A stretch of 64,000 nt of DNA from Gnetum montanum (lineage: Eukaryota > Streptophyta > Gnetopsida > Gnetales > Gnetaceae), in the NCBI GenBank assembly GCA_015680685.1, contig MNCI01037756.1:37475-101474 (forward strand), read 5' to 3'. The notes below the pieces were generated by a model, which searched no databases, was not told where the DNA came from, and was given only the letters and a program-made list of their open reading frames with translations. The translations under genes and the position numbers were made by a program. How positions within the stretch are numbered: the stretch's first letter is position 1; every line of letters begins with the position of its first letter. Shown one piece after another: positions 12,128 through 22,354 of the stretch.

Positions 12128-12382
12128 GAGGGTGTTGGAATCCAAAAAGAATTTGACTCTAGATACACTCCAAGACATAAAGACAGTAGGGTACATTAGA
12201 AGAATTATAGAGAAATATAACGATGCTTCAAGTGTGATTGAAAGTTGGATTCCTTTGCTAATTCTAGAAGCTCAAGTTATGGGGTTAATTCTAATGGGTA
12301 ATAGTGAGTTATAGAGTGCTACTTGAACTATATTAATTAAGGGTAAATGCTATAAAAAAATGTTTTGAGTTCCAACACCCCA
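12128..12382. mobile_element. Candidate MITE (about 255 bp)
   Basis: GAGGGTGTTGGAATCCAAAA at 12128-12147 is inverted as TTTTGAGTTCCAACACCCCA at 12363-12382, giving roughly 18 of 20 matching bases in terminal inverted repeats. The GGGTGTT start resembles Tourist/Harbinger-type miniature elements, which usually sit in TTA/TAA sites. A clean target duplication is not visible (left flank ends in taa, right flank begins aca), so the class is uncertain. Confidence 0.4.
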
Positions 12383-13454
12383 ACAAATATTTGTATAGGT
12401 GAAATAATTTTCAAAACAATGAACAAAATAGAATGTTTATTGAATTTAAATTCATGAAACCATGATTATAAAATAAAATTAGATTAAGGTTGTCAAACCA
12501 ATACACTTTAAATTGAGCTACTATGATGGCTACTACTGGGACTCTGTAACCGTGACAATAACAAGGGACTTGCTGTTTCTCTTTCTTTGTTTTTATTGGC
12601 CCTTTCACTTTCACTTTTGTCATTGATTTCACCAATTTTGGCAGCTACGGTCAACGATGGAAACACCCCAAAAAATTTGAGGGGCAGGGGCAAGAGCACT
12701 GGAGCTTCAGCCTTAGCCTGAACAAGAGAAGGCGGCAATGGCAATGGCAGGGGCAACAGCAGCAATGATGCCAACAGGGCCGACGATGTTGATGTTGGCG
12801 TAGAGGGAGAGAGATGGGAGAAAGAGTGCCTTTGGTACTGTTCCCATTTGGGCAGCGACAGAGCTCAAGGCCAAAAAGTAGGTTGTTGGAGTAATGATTT
12901 CTTTCTATAAAAGTTTGAAAAAGCTATCTCTCTCTGTTTCTCTTTCTTTGTTTTTATTTTCTATTTGCTGAAACCGAAGGCCTCCATTGGCTCATTGCTC
13001 TTAACTCTCCAAGTGGTGGCAGCCATTATTAATTGTCCTGTGATTTCTTCATTATCTATCAAGTTTGTAGATAATATAATAAAAAAAAAATGAAATGGTG
13101 CAAGGCAAAAGCTATGTAATATATAAAATGAGTGTACTTAAGAATGTTTTAAAACACTTATTTTTTAATTGCAAAATTGTGGGCTCAATTCCTTCTTTGC
13201 TTACAAGTATCTTATGGTGGAACACTTATTTACTCATTCATATCTACTCTATTCCGTAAGGGATTATATTACCAGTCCTGTTTTTAGTTTCTCATTAAAA
13301 ACAAATGTGGCAAACATCTTAAATTCATAAGGACTTGTAATGTTAAGGTCTGGATGAGTTTCATATACCATGTTTGACCTCAAAAGGCAATTATATGCAT
13401 ATAAAATGAACATGAATCTAACATACACAGGCATGTAACCTTGCTAAATTAATG
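12383..13454. other. Host-like DNA with a GC-richer patch
   Basis: 12480-12890 is less AT-rich than its surroundings, with short G/C-rich runs (gggcaggggc, ggcaatggca) and CpG sites. The pyrimidine-rich word 'tgtttctctttctttg' occurs at 12569 and again near 12938. No frame looks coding and no splice-bounded exon was recognised. Confidence 0.35.
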
Positions 13455-13515
13455 ACATCATAGTGGTAAGACTCTTGATTTAGAATTTTCAAGTTATCAG
13501 TTTAATTCTAGTAGC
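13455..13515 (+). ncRNA. tRNA-like pol III promoter remnant (possible SINE head)
   Basis: TAGTGGTAAGAC at 13461 resembles an A box (TRGYNNANNGG type). CAGTTTAATTCTAG at 13498-13511 resembles a degenerate B box (GGTTCGANTCC). The spacing is about 30 bp, as in tRNAs. No cloverleaf is intact and no downstream SINE body was recognised. Confidence 0.3.
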
Positions 13516-13676
13516 ACATCATTAGTTCAATCCTTATCAACTACATATTTAAGTACAAGCCATGGAATACAATATCATAATTTTTCAAAGGTAGCCTTCA
13601 ACTATCTACCTACTAAAACAAGGAATACCAATTATAATTTAAATTATCAAACCATGAAAAAAATATCAGATCTCAC

Positions 13677-13784
13677 CTTGTGTTGAAGATTGCAGATTAG
13701 TGCCTCATAATTGACATGCCAAAGCACATCTTTATCATCTGTGCAGCTTGTTCTTGAATCTTTTTCAAAAGTGGAGTATTTTCT
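13677..13784 (-). CDS. RPC3: Probable exon of RNA polymerase III subunit RPC3 (C82)
   Basis: An exon of 108 bp on the minus strand bounded by 'tactacag' (acceptor) and GTGAGA (donor), open in one frame as 36 codons, phase 0 at both ends. The translation starts RKYSTFEKDSRTSCTDDK and continues DVLWHVNYEALICNLQHK. The second half fits the 'LWR-x-N-F-x-x-F...LR-x-K' signature that begins the central part of the Rpc82 family, following a variable acidic linker. RPC3 is a winged-helix subunit of the RPC3-RPC6-RPC7 subcomplex needed for RNA polymerase III initiation. A second exon of the same gene is proposed at 40490-40632. Codons look undamaged, unlike the surrounding elements. No following exon was found down to position 1, so the gene probably continues left of the window. 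Another frame of the same exon is partly open (ends TAA at 13697) but lacks family similarity. Confidence 0.6.
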
Positions 13785-14496
13785 CTGTAGTACAAAATGA
13801 ATGCCAACTATAACCAAATTTATAACAATCAAATGTCCACTATTTTCTATTCCCTTAGCCTAGGTATGCCCATGAATAAAAACAAATTACTAAAACTATA
13901 ATTATTTTCATTGTATTTGGAGAAATAGTTAACCTTATTTCCATAATTTTCCTTGTCTTTTGACACCTCCCTTGCAAACCAAGGAACAAGAAACCTGTGT
14001 GCCTACGAGGAATAGGCTGCTCCTGCAACACGTTGCTATTCAGTTTCATAATTATTATTTTGTTTAATCCTTCTCCGAAGATGAGATAAAGAAAGTGATT
14101 ATTAAAAAAGCTAGACTTGTAAGTGAACAAATACATGTAGTTGCAAAATTTATTTACCAAATACTAGATTTAATTCATTATTATAAAATTATAAGACATA
14201 GAACTCACTACAATCAACATATTAAGGTCCACCAAAACTCTTTTCCAAGTGAATTCTAAGTCTTTAAACTTAGAGAGACATTAGCAAAAACAAATACAAA
14301 ATGATCTAGTAACACATTGCTACAGAAAGGCATCCTCAACAATTGAAAAACTTCTGCTCACATGATTTTCTTAGAAAACTTGGAAAATTCCAATCACTAA
14401 TGATTTTTTTCAACTAAAAAGGTCTATAAAAAATTTAGTGAAAAATATCACCCCTTGCAATTTATTTCTCCCAATTTCACACCACTGAAAAGCCAC

Positions 14497-15471
14497 TAAT
14501 GAGTGGTGAGGTACCCCTACACTCAACGATATGAAACGAGCGTAGCACGCACGATTTGGTCGAACTCCGTAGACTAAATGCCTAAATGCACCATGAAACA
14601 CTTGGGGTTAATCGTTTGTTGTCTTCCCAGACTTACTTGTTGTTGTCACGGTGTATGGTTTTTTTGGTCTTTTATGGTTTTATCTCCTATGCTAAACGGT
14701 GAAGGGTTGAGAAACTAACTAACTCTAACTAAGGGCCTAAGTCTAAATTAACTGGCGTTAGCATCCGCTCCCACTTACCGTACACACCTTGAACTATACA
14801 ACTATGGCTACCAAATGCTAATCATTACTGGGATCACCACACGTAACGCACGTGCTCGAAGTGGTCATACTGAGGCACCTAACTAGCCTAAGCGTGATGA
14901 GCAGCCGATTCCTTGACTAGCCGTACACATTTGTAGATGCTCATAATCAAGTCGTACTCATCCCACGTTCTAGGAGACAAGGGTGAGAGAATCTAATCAC
15001 GATGAGTAGCTGATTCCTTGGTTAGCCGTACACATTCGTCAATGCTCATAACCAAGTCGTACTCATGCCGCACTGATGCATGTAATAAATAACAGGTAAA
15101 AAATAACAGATAATAAACCTATTCCATGCACTACAAGGTTTATCCACAAAGCTCGTCTTTATTGCCATACATAACTTGCGTTTAGGTACAAAGCTGTTCG
15201 AATAAAAAACCGTTCACTTGGGGACTCCTACTACTAGCACATGCAAAATATTCTATCTCTGGAGTGACTAAATTGCTAGAGCTTTGCTACTTCTAGCCTA
15301 GGATGATAAATGAGGGGAGTGCCACCTCTTATTTATAGATTTGGCAGCGGACCACAATATCGTGTACGCGATATCTCAGGGGACGACACGATATCACATG
15401 GGATGTGATATCGTGATGGCTGCGATATCATGTACGCGATATCGTGGTGCATGCGATATCGCGTCTCATCA
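14497..15471 (-). repeat. 3' LTR of element 2
   Basis: About 975 bp; on the minus strand it runs from TGATGAGACG to CCACTCATTA. TATTTATA on the plus strand at 15330-15337 is the TATA box. Between the LTR start and the TATA box lie six or seven GATATC/GATATT cores in CpG-rich context (15340-15465). Confidence 0.9.
15330..15337 (-). promoter_or_regulatory. TATA box, 3' LTR of element 2
   Basis: TATAAATA on the minus strand followed by 'agaggtgg', the same context as 'agaggtag' in the LTRs of element 3. It lies just downstream of the GATATC palindrome cluster. Confidence 0.65.
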
Positions 15472-15478
15472 TACCCCC
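15472..15478 (-). other. Polypurine tract of element 2
   Basis: Minus-strand ATGGGGGTA abuts the TGATGA start of the 3' LTR; the same GGGGGTA precedes the 3' LTR of element 3 at 29979-29985. It primes plus-strand DNA synthesis in LTR elements. Confidence 0.8.
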
Positions 15479-15639
15479 ATGACTAAATGAAAACTCATCC
15501 TCGAGTTCCTTACAATAATATTAGGTAGGTATGGAATTATTGAGGGGAATGGAACTAATGGGATGACATGTGAATGGATCATTATTATAAGACTTGACAA
15601 AACTGGTGTTCATGACAACAAGGGTGAACACCTTATTAC

Positions 15640-15833
15640 AATGACATCAGGCCTTTGTTGGCAGCTGAGAAAGAGAGAGAGAAAGAAGTGTTGTTGCTGC
15701 CAACGCCAAGATTGCACCTTCGTTGTCCATCTGTAAGCGCGCCATTGATCTTGCTCCTTGCATTGCTGCGTCTAGCACGGCTCCACTCCAAGTGTTTGCT
15801 CTAGATCCAATCTGTTGTTTGCATGTCCGCCAT
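15640..15833 (-). pseudogene. Stub of second ORF, element 2
   Basis: The ATG (minus strand, 15833) sits directly after TGTGTGCAG, exactly as the second ORF of element 3 starts after TGATTGCAG at 27017. Here only about 65 codons follow (MADMQTTDWI..., with an early TAG), ending soon before the polypurine region. The rest of the second ORF is deleted. The shared acceptor-like CAG before the ATG suggests the second ORF was made from a spliced RNA. Confidence 0.5.
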
Positions 15834-15891
15834 CTGCACACACAACACAATCATATATTAGCAAGGGTAATTGAATCATCATGTAATTGAT

Positions 15892-15939
15892 NNNNNNNNN
15901 NNNNNNNNNNNNNNNNNNNNNNNNNNNNNNNNNNNNNNN
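15892..15939. other. Assembly gap (48 N)
   Basis: Run of 48 undetermined bases inside element 2, between its post-pol block and the second-ORF stub. Confidence 0.99.
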
Positions 15940-17284
15940 AATCGCGAACCTCCGGTAGCGTTAGAATGGAGAAAGAAAAGGGGTAAGAAAGATAGATAAA
16001 AAGGGACAACTATGACATCGATGAAGTGGATGTCAAGATGGAAATGAACAAAAATAAAATTAATTGCAAAATGTTAAGGAAAAGAATTTAACTAAGGCTC
16101 CAAATAGGAATGTCAGTGGGTCCTCCCCAAAGTAGGCTCATGCCCTTAATGCCCTAAAAAATGCACATTCAAAGAGTCCATAGGCTCGAGGAATGTCATT
16201 TGGAACAAGAGTTAAAGTCGTAACCACAAGAATTTACCAAAAAGAAAACAATGCATCGACCAAAATATATACACTAATGATACAACCAGCAATGAGGTGA
16301 ACAATGGAGAGAAGGATGGAGAGAAGAGAAATGGAATGGAATCCTAAGAACAAGGTAGTGTACAGCCCCTTGTGTGTTTGATGATTAATGCAACTTGGTA
16401 AATCTGATTCCAACTCTTGCCTTAAATCAACCACATCCAGTGACTTTGCATCAATGCATTCGGTTAAACCATCTACTTGGGCAACAAAAATGCACACTCC
16501 AAGAGCCACCACCATTTCGACGAAACAAAGGAGAGAATGGGAAGCGAGAAGGGCCTTAGTTAGAGGGAACACTTTTGTTTCCATAACCAGTGCTTGTAGC
16601 CCAAGTTTATTCATCTAAGGGGTGTGCTTTGAATTCTCACTTGGTTTTTTTTTTGTGTTTTGTATTTTTATTCATGAGAACCACACCATGCAAAGACTTC
16701 TTATTTTTATGGTCTCAGCTTTTGATAATTGGGTAACATCAGAATGACAAGAAAACTCAAGAAGAAACATTCAAGCACCCAAGAGAATGACCAACACAAA
16801 AGCATCAAGTTCCTTTGAAGTCACACCCTTTTCAATCCTTGAGTCCTTTCTTAGTTTGAGAAATCCCTAGTCACCGATTCGTTAAAGTTCTTATTAGAAA
16901 GGGACTATACATTTCCAAGCCGAGAGAGACCATAGAAACTGGTGGATGGATGGATGAAGTGAACTCATTGCTTGCCATATCAAAAGAAACATACCTTAGT
17001 ATCAACATTGTGACTTAAAGGTAAAAACAAAACATTAGCAATCAATATGAAAACAGTTCATACCATCATGAAGAACGCTTATTATGGGACAAACTTACAG
17101 GGTGGATCACACACACACACACATAAATTGAAAAAGTATAACGATGATGCAAAAGAAAAAGTAGAAAAGTTAAAGAAATTTGTAAAACAAAAAGTAGAAA
17201 AGTTAAATAAATTTGTAAATTAAAAATGTGTAAAACAAAAATGTTGTAAAATAAAAACTTAAAAGAACTGAGGGCCCCATATGA
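15940..17284 (-). repeat. Post-pol block of element 2
   Basis: Minus-strand counterpart of 7831-8570 and 25270-26200. It starts with the T-rich tract (A-rich on plus, 17130-17270), has a (CA)n run at 17107-17123, then 'gggtgtgacttcaaaggaac' near 16815, and later 'ctactttggggaggaccc' near 16120, which matches 'ctactttgaggaggaccc' in element 3 at 26108. Confidence 0.65.
16234..16614 (-). CDS. Intact 126-codon ORF with hydrophobic segments, unknown
   Basis: I do not recognise this protein. It starts MNKLGLQALVMETKVF and is uninterrupted within the post-pol block of element 2. A hydrophobic stretch at about residues 25-45 (LLCFVEMVVALGVCIFVAQV) and another at about residues 88-120 (SISLLSILLSIVHLIAGCII and following) could be membrane spans. 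Between them is a polar segment with two cysteines. The position, after the last structural gene and before the 3' LTR, is where Athila-type elements carry an env-like ORF, but there is no sequence match to back this, and a 126-codon frame can occur by chance. Elements 1 and 3 show no clear equivalent. Confidence 0.3.
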   Translation of the reverse strand: MNKLGLQALVMETKVFPLTKALLASHSLLCFVEMVVALGVCIFVAQVDGLTECIDAKSLDVVDLRQELESDLPSCINHQTHKGLYTTLFLGFHSISLLSILLSIVHLIAGCIISVYILVDALFSFW

Positions 17285-18060
17285 TTAGCATAGGTGGCCA
17301 TCTCCCCCATGACTAAGTGGAAAGGGAGAGATTCGAAATAATGAGCATCTGTTTGAATTTCGTAAAAGTGCCCAACTTCTCTTAATTGATGATCTTAGGT
17401 TGAGGGATGGAAGTTGGCGACACTCATATTCCAATTTGTCTATGCCTTTGTTATTGGCATGGGTTTTCTCAGTTCGTTCCATGCATATTTGTTTGCTCCT
17501 TCTAGTTGTCAACCACGGGGTGTCTACTACTTCTTGTGTGGTTGCTACATATAGGCATCTTTGGTTCAAAGTTTCATGGGCACACCTGTTACATGGCGGC
17601 ATTTCCTCCATGTCATGACCCGATGAATCACTGTATGTGATGCATGGAACTTTCCTCTTCTCAATCTTTCCACATATGTTGATCTTGGAAATTTTCAAGG
17701 AAAGATCGCGGATCCTAAGGCATGCGTCTACTATACTTAGCCATGCCCTTCCCATTATAATTGGGAAGTCCCCTTTGTTGTTGTTCATTTCAGTCACTAG
17801 AAAATCAGCTGGGTTAGACCAACCACACACAGTGGTGATGATTTCCTCCACCAATCCCAAGGGAATGGTGATAGATTGGTCTGCCAGCTCTAGTTGAATG
17901 TTGCTCTTCTTAAGTTGGGGCAGGTTCCAGGCGTGATACATCTCTCGTGAAATTAAGTTGACTCCGAAACCTGAGTCAAGAAGAGCCCTATGTGGTTCAT
18001 TTTTGGTGATCTGTAAATAGATAAGGGATTCCTAGGGTTAGTTAGTTTCCTAGGAAGGTG
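17285..18060 (-). pseudogene. Retropepsin-type protease, element 2
   Basis: Aspartic protease domain, nearly intact. HRALLDSGFGVNLISREMY carries the active-site Asp-Ser-Gly; LADQSITIPLGLVEEI and DFPIIMGRAWLSIVDA follow in the usual order. The frame is open for over 240 codons and ends with a stop at 17285. It is out of frame with gag by one base near 18030-18050; whether that is a mutation or an expression frameshift cannot be decided here. No RT follows. Confidence 0.8.
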
Positions 18061-19851
18061 GCCCACCTTGATTCAGTCAGTTACGGTATGCGTTAACATA
18101 ACCATATGTGTTACGCTTTGTTGGACTAAAGGGTTCTCCGAAGTGTTAGATGGTGATGGAGGAGTGTTCATGGCCTTAACCGCTTGTTGTTGTGAGAGTT
18201 TGTTTGGGCTTTTGGTTATGAAGTAAGGTCTTTTCTTTTTACAGTTGTCAGAACTACCAGTGGGTTGGATATTTACAACTCTCGCAGCGTGACGTTGCTA
18301 TGGTTGAGGAGGAAGTTCCCCTTGCATTGTTGGAGCAAGAGGTGTTATGGGAATTACTTGTGGTGGAAGAGGTGCAAATGGATTAGGAGGATGGAATGAG
18401 TGTGAGATGTCTCCTGGAGGAGAAGGAGTCCTTCTGAAGTACTCCTGAACTTGGTAGTGACAGTTGGGAGTTGCGTGACCCATAGAGTCAGTTGGAGAAA
18501 TCAGCTGCTGCACATAATAACCATAAGGATCAGGTTGCCGATAAGGGTACAATTGTGTTGACGGTGGCATCCCCCATGACTGTGAGTATTTCCACTATTG
18601 ATGCTGTCCAATGGGTTGTGGTGGAGTTCCACTTGGATAATACGTTAAAGGTTGGTGGAACTACCTTGGGTTACCTTGTGGATAAGGTACCCTGTAGGGT
18701 GTTTGCCATTGTTTGAGTCTTGGATTAAGCACATACACCCTAGACTCCTGTAGATGTGAGATGATGGGACAACATCCCTTAGGATGGTCATAATGGCAGA
18801 TCTCACATCCACCATCATTGTCTGAATCAGAATCCTCAGCCACATCGGAGTTAGTGATTTTTCCCTTACCCTTGTTATGTGTAGGGCCTAAATCTCTCCA
18901 CTTTTTCTTACCTTTGTCACTAATTTTTTCAACCTTAGATTTTTCTACAATTTTCAAGACTATTTCAATTATTGAGTCTAAGGAATCCCACATTTGATCT
19001 ACTTTGGCCGATACCTCAGTTGTTAATTTTTGGATCGGCAAAGTTTTTCGATTCACCAACTCTTTGATTGGTGACTCATCCTCTTCATCACAAAATTTCA
19101 CTCCCTTCTTTCAAAGGGAGGGATCACAGTTATACTCTTTCACACTTTCCCTTTTGCATAGCTCACCTTATTCATTTGCTACTTACTCCAACAAGCTACG
19201 TACTTCATGGGCTCTAAGTTGTGAGAGTCTCCCTTGGGCATAAGTCCCAAGGGTTCTTCTAGTTTCATTCCTTAGCCCATCCACGATGTGGCGAAGTTGA
19301 TCCCGCTGAGCATACCCATGGCCTGGGCAATGATGTAACAATGTGTAATAGTGGGCCATGGCAGCATCCAAGGGTTTGTGTGTACCTTGCTTCTAGCCTT
19401 GGATTTGCTTACGAAAATTGAACACTCTGGAGTACGTTTGATACTTTTCATTAAATAGTTCTAGCATCGTACTCCACCTCTTGATGGTTTCTGGTTCTAA
19501 GGACCGGTACCAGCTCTTTGCTTCTTTAGTGAGTGTCCTTGGGAACAACTTAAGTTTTTGCCACTCATTTTCAGCATATAGCTCGATCATGCCTATCTGT
19601 GCCAAGGCACGGAAAAGCATGTGAGAGATTGATTAATCTGGGGGTAACACAATGTTACCTTGCAAATCTCTCCACCGCAGTTGTTCGTCCTAATGGAGAA
19701 CAAAAGTAAAATTAGGAATATACTCATCGGGATGAGTATATGTCATCTTATATTGTTTAGGACTTGGCTGATTTTGGTTATGCGTTTTATCTTGCCGATT
19801 GTCTCATGTGTGGTCCTTAGGTGGTGAGTTGCTCTTATGAGAAGAAGGCAT
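18061..19851 (-). pseudogene. gag, element 2 (near-intact)
   Basis: The ATG at 19851 (MPSSHKSNSPPKDHT) opens one frame down to about 18050 with only a few stops. Capsid region: MLFRALAQIGMIELYAENEW, KLKLFPRTLTKEAKSWYRSL, WSTMLELFNEKYQTYSR, PLDAAMAHYYTLLHHCPGHG, RNETRRTLGTYAQGRL. A basic/acidic linker follows, then CEICHYDHPKGCCPIISHL, a C-x2-C-x3-H-x3-CC zinc-knuckle-like motif, and a proline-rich tail ending ELPPQP. The protein would assemble virus-like particles and bind element RNA. Its good preservation against the missing pol suggests recent activity as a non-autonomous, Gag-supplying element. Confidence 0.8.
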
Positions 19852-19973
19852 TTTTATCGATGTGCTAATTTCACCATTATATAAGTTTTCTTTTGATTAA
19901 TCCAAAGGTTTGTTAAGGCTTACAACGATGTGAGTGATATCCCTTATGTTCTATTCAGTGCACAAACACTTAG

Positions 19974-19991
19974 TCCCTGGCAACGGCGCCA
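19974..19991 (-). other. Primer-binding site (tRNA-Asp), element 2
   Basis: Minus-strand TGGCGCCGTTGCCAGGGA differs at one base from the complement of the tRNA-Asp 3' end. It is the best preserved of the four primer sites in the window and lies one base from the LTR end. Confidence 0.9.
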
Positions 19992-19992
19992 A

Positions 19993-20952
19993 TGATGAGT
20001 GGCGAGGTACCCCTACACTCAACCATACGAAATGAGCATAACACGTGCGATCCGGTCGAACTCCATAGACTAAATGCCTAAACGCCCCATGGAACACTTG
20101 GGATGAATCGTTCGTTGTCTTCCCAGACTTGTTGTTGTCATGGTGTATGGTTGAGTAAGCCTGAGGTATATGATTTTTTTGCTCTTTTATGGTTTTATCT
20201 CCTATGCTAAAGGGTGAAGGGTTTAGAAACTAACTAACTCTAACTAAGGACCTAAGTCTAAATTAACTAGCGTCAGCATCTGCTCCCACTTACCATACAC
20301 ACCCTGAACTATGCAACTGTGGCTACCAAATGCTAATCGTTACTCGGATCACCACATGTAACGCACGTGCTCGAAGTGGTCATACTGAGGCACCTAACTA
20401 GCCTAAGCATGATGAGTAGTCGATTCCTTGAATAGCCGTACACATCCGTAGATGCTCGTAATCAAGTCGTACTCATCCCACATTCTAGGAGACAAGGGTG
20501 AGAGAATCTAATCACGATGAGTAGCCAATTCCTTGGTTAGCCATACACATTCGTCAATGCTCGTAACCAAGTTGTACTCATGGCGCGTTGATGCATGTAA
20601 TAAATAATAGGTAAGAAATAATAGATAATAAACCTATTCCATGCACTACAAGGTTTATCCACAAAGCTCATCTTTATTGTCGTACAAAACTTGTGTTCAG
20701 GTACAAAGTTGCTCGAATAAAGAACCATTCACTTGGGGACTCCTACTGCAGGCACATGGAAAATATTCTATCTCTGGAGTGACTAAATTGCCAGAGCTTC
20801 GCTACTTCTAGCTTAGGATGACAAATGAGGGGAGTGCTGCCTCTTATTTATAGATTTGACTGCGGACCACGATATCACGTATGCGATATCGCAGGGGACG
20901 ATGCAATATCGCGTACGTGATATCACGATGCATGCAATATCGCGTCTCATCA
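19993..20952 (-). repeat. 5' LTR of element 2
   Basis: About 960 bp, closely matching 14497-15471, with the same TG...CA ends. TATA box at 20845-20852 (TATTTATA on plus). The GATATC palindrome cluster (20865-20945) is shorter than in the 3' LTR, so the cluster has changed in copy number since insertion. Confidence 0.9.
20845..20852 (-). promoter_or_regulatory. TATA box, 5' LTR of element 2
   Basis: TATAAATA on the minus strand in the same context as in the 3' LTR; it would drive the element's genomic RNA. Confidence 0.65.
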
Positions 20953-21459
20953 GCCACCAACTTTTAAAGCACATATGTCCATTGATCAAAGTGCTTACAT
21001 AATTCACAAATGCTCTATACCACACTTTCGCATAAGATGATCTTAACTCAAGATTATTATCTTATCACAATCCACTTTTATTATTTTAAATAAAAGTTAA
21101 TTGAACAAAAAATTATATGTAATATTGCAATTTCAATATATGTGTCATAGAAATCAACCCTCCACTTCATCATACATGCACTAAATTAGCATAAAAAAAA
21201 GACTAAAAATACCCATTCAATCTAAAAAAGCATTCCAGATAAATCTCATCAATCAAACAATGCAATCATCCAATCATGACATGAGGCTGAATGAATTATT
21301 AAGAAGTCATTGAAGCATCTCTTGAAATGCTAAATGCCTTAAGCTAGACATACCAAATAAGTACATCATATAGCTGAAAAACTAAATATGAAATCAAGTG
21401 ATACTATCAAACTTGATGTTCACAAATATTTTCCAATTAGAGAAACAAGGAAAACCTAC

Positions 21460-21686
21460 CATACAAATGTTCATTACTTCAAGCATTCTTACAGTTCCCT
21501 TGTCCAAAAAAGCATGAAAGACTTATGCATCTACTTCAAAATAGATGCACAACTACAAATTTGATTAGGTAGCAAAATTGCCACACTGATAATTAATTAA
21601 CCATCATTTGGAAGGGGAAAAGGATCTAAAGTATCAATGTTTAAGTACTCAGCATTGATGAAGCCTATAGAATTGTAAACCAAATC
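21460..21686 (-). other. Two weak exon candidates on the minus strand
   Basis: 21602-21686 is open as DLVYNSIGFINAEYLNIDTL and a few more residues, preceded by a pyrimidine-rich stretch ending TTAG and followed by GTTAAT. 21460-21521 (FHAFLDKGTVRMLEVMNICM) is preceded by AAG and followed by GTAGGT. Their phases join (1 then 2) and the pair starts and ends in phase 0, as a linker inside the RPC3 intron would need. There is no family similarity, and phase agreement alone can arise by chance, so this is a lead, not an annotation. Confidence 0.2.
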
Positions 21687-22242
21687 CTAAGCATCAAGCA
21701 TAGGACTGATTATAGAACATGTGTTAGGCATAGAAATAGAAGATGAAAGCTCTATGATATTTTTCTAGCTCATGATATGTTAGACCAAAGACAAGTAGGC
21801 ATTCAATAAGAGATCGTTCATTAAGGAACAAAATGAAACTTTAAAAACACAACATAATCTAGCAATGATTTGGCATCCCCTATTAAAGATCATGCACTTG
21901 GAAGAAACTTTTAAACATTAAAACAATAGGTTAGTAAGAACATGATAACCCCACCTACTAGTTTTAACAGCTTAAGTAGCATCTAACAAGTATGATAGCA
22001 AATCATAGAACGCAATGTAAATACCACGGTTTAAGCAACACATAACAAGTATGCTAGAAAATCATAGAAAGCCATGTAAATACCAACTTAATCTAAACAG
22101 AAGGTAAAACTTTCATAAAGACATTGATCAAAAACAATGTTTATTATATCCATGACCAAGTTGAGGTACATACAATCTATTAATTAACTGCTTTGCTTTC
22201 AGAATGATAGTAACATGATTCACCATCTATTCTGGCTTTTTG

Positions 22243-22323
22243 TTAATAATTTTACAATATTAAATATTTTAATTAATGAAGTTATGTCATTAATTAAAAT
22301 ATTTAATATTGTAAAATTATTAA
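22243..22323. repeat. Perfect 37-bp inverted repeat with 7-nt loop
   Basis: Arms 22243-22279 and 22287-22323 are exact reverse complements (TTAATAATTTTACAATAT... and its mirror), with loop agttatg. Immediately after the right arm, 'taatgaagttatgtca' repeats the sequence spanning the end of the left arm and the loop. This is the footprint of a template switch that copied the left arm back and then resumed. It lies 31 bp upstream of the element 3 LTR. Confidence 0.9.
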
Positions 22324-22354
22324 TGAAGTTATGTCAAACTTCAAAGTCGACGAT

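Larger units (their letters stand above)
14497..20952 (-). mobile_element. Element 2: complete LTR element with gag-pro but no RT or integrase
   Basis: On the minus strand: 5' LTR 20952-19993, tRNA-Asp primer site, gag, protease, the shared post-pol block, a stub of the second ORF, the polypurine tract GGGGGTA and 3' LTR 15471-14497. A 5-bp target duplication GCCAC flanks it at 14492-14496 and 20953-20957. RT, RNase H and integrase are absent: protease runs straight into the T-rich tract that in element 1 follows integrase. The element is much less decayed than element 1 and contains many intact CpGs, so it is a comparatively young insertion. It would need RT and integrase from another copy. 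Confidence 0.9.
20958..22354. other. Host flank between elements 2 and 3
   Basis: AT-rich unique-looking DNA. It contains a roughly 62-bp imperfect tandem duplication (about 21970-22020 and 22030-22085, sharing 'acaagtatg', 'aatcatagaa' and 'atgtaaatacca'), the inverted repeat at 22243-22323 and two weak exon candidates on the minus strand. Confidence 0.4.

Noticed and set aside
13697-14268. Alternative gene model ending ENTPLLKKIQEQAAQMIKMC... with exons at 13967-14022 and 14212-14268
   Set aside because: Phases and GT-AG borders fit, but the last exon reads in another frame as a clear RPC3 match (VLWHVNYEALI). The model shows that phase agreement alone arises by chance here.
15340-15470. 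GATATC cluster as a CRISPR-like array
   Set aside because: Spacing is irregular, units are short palindromes, and it lies in an LTR of a plant retroelement.
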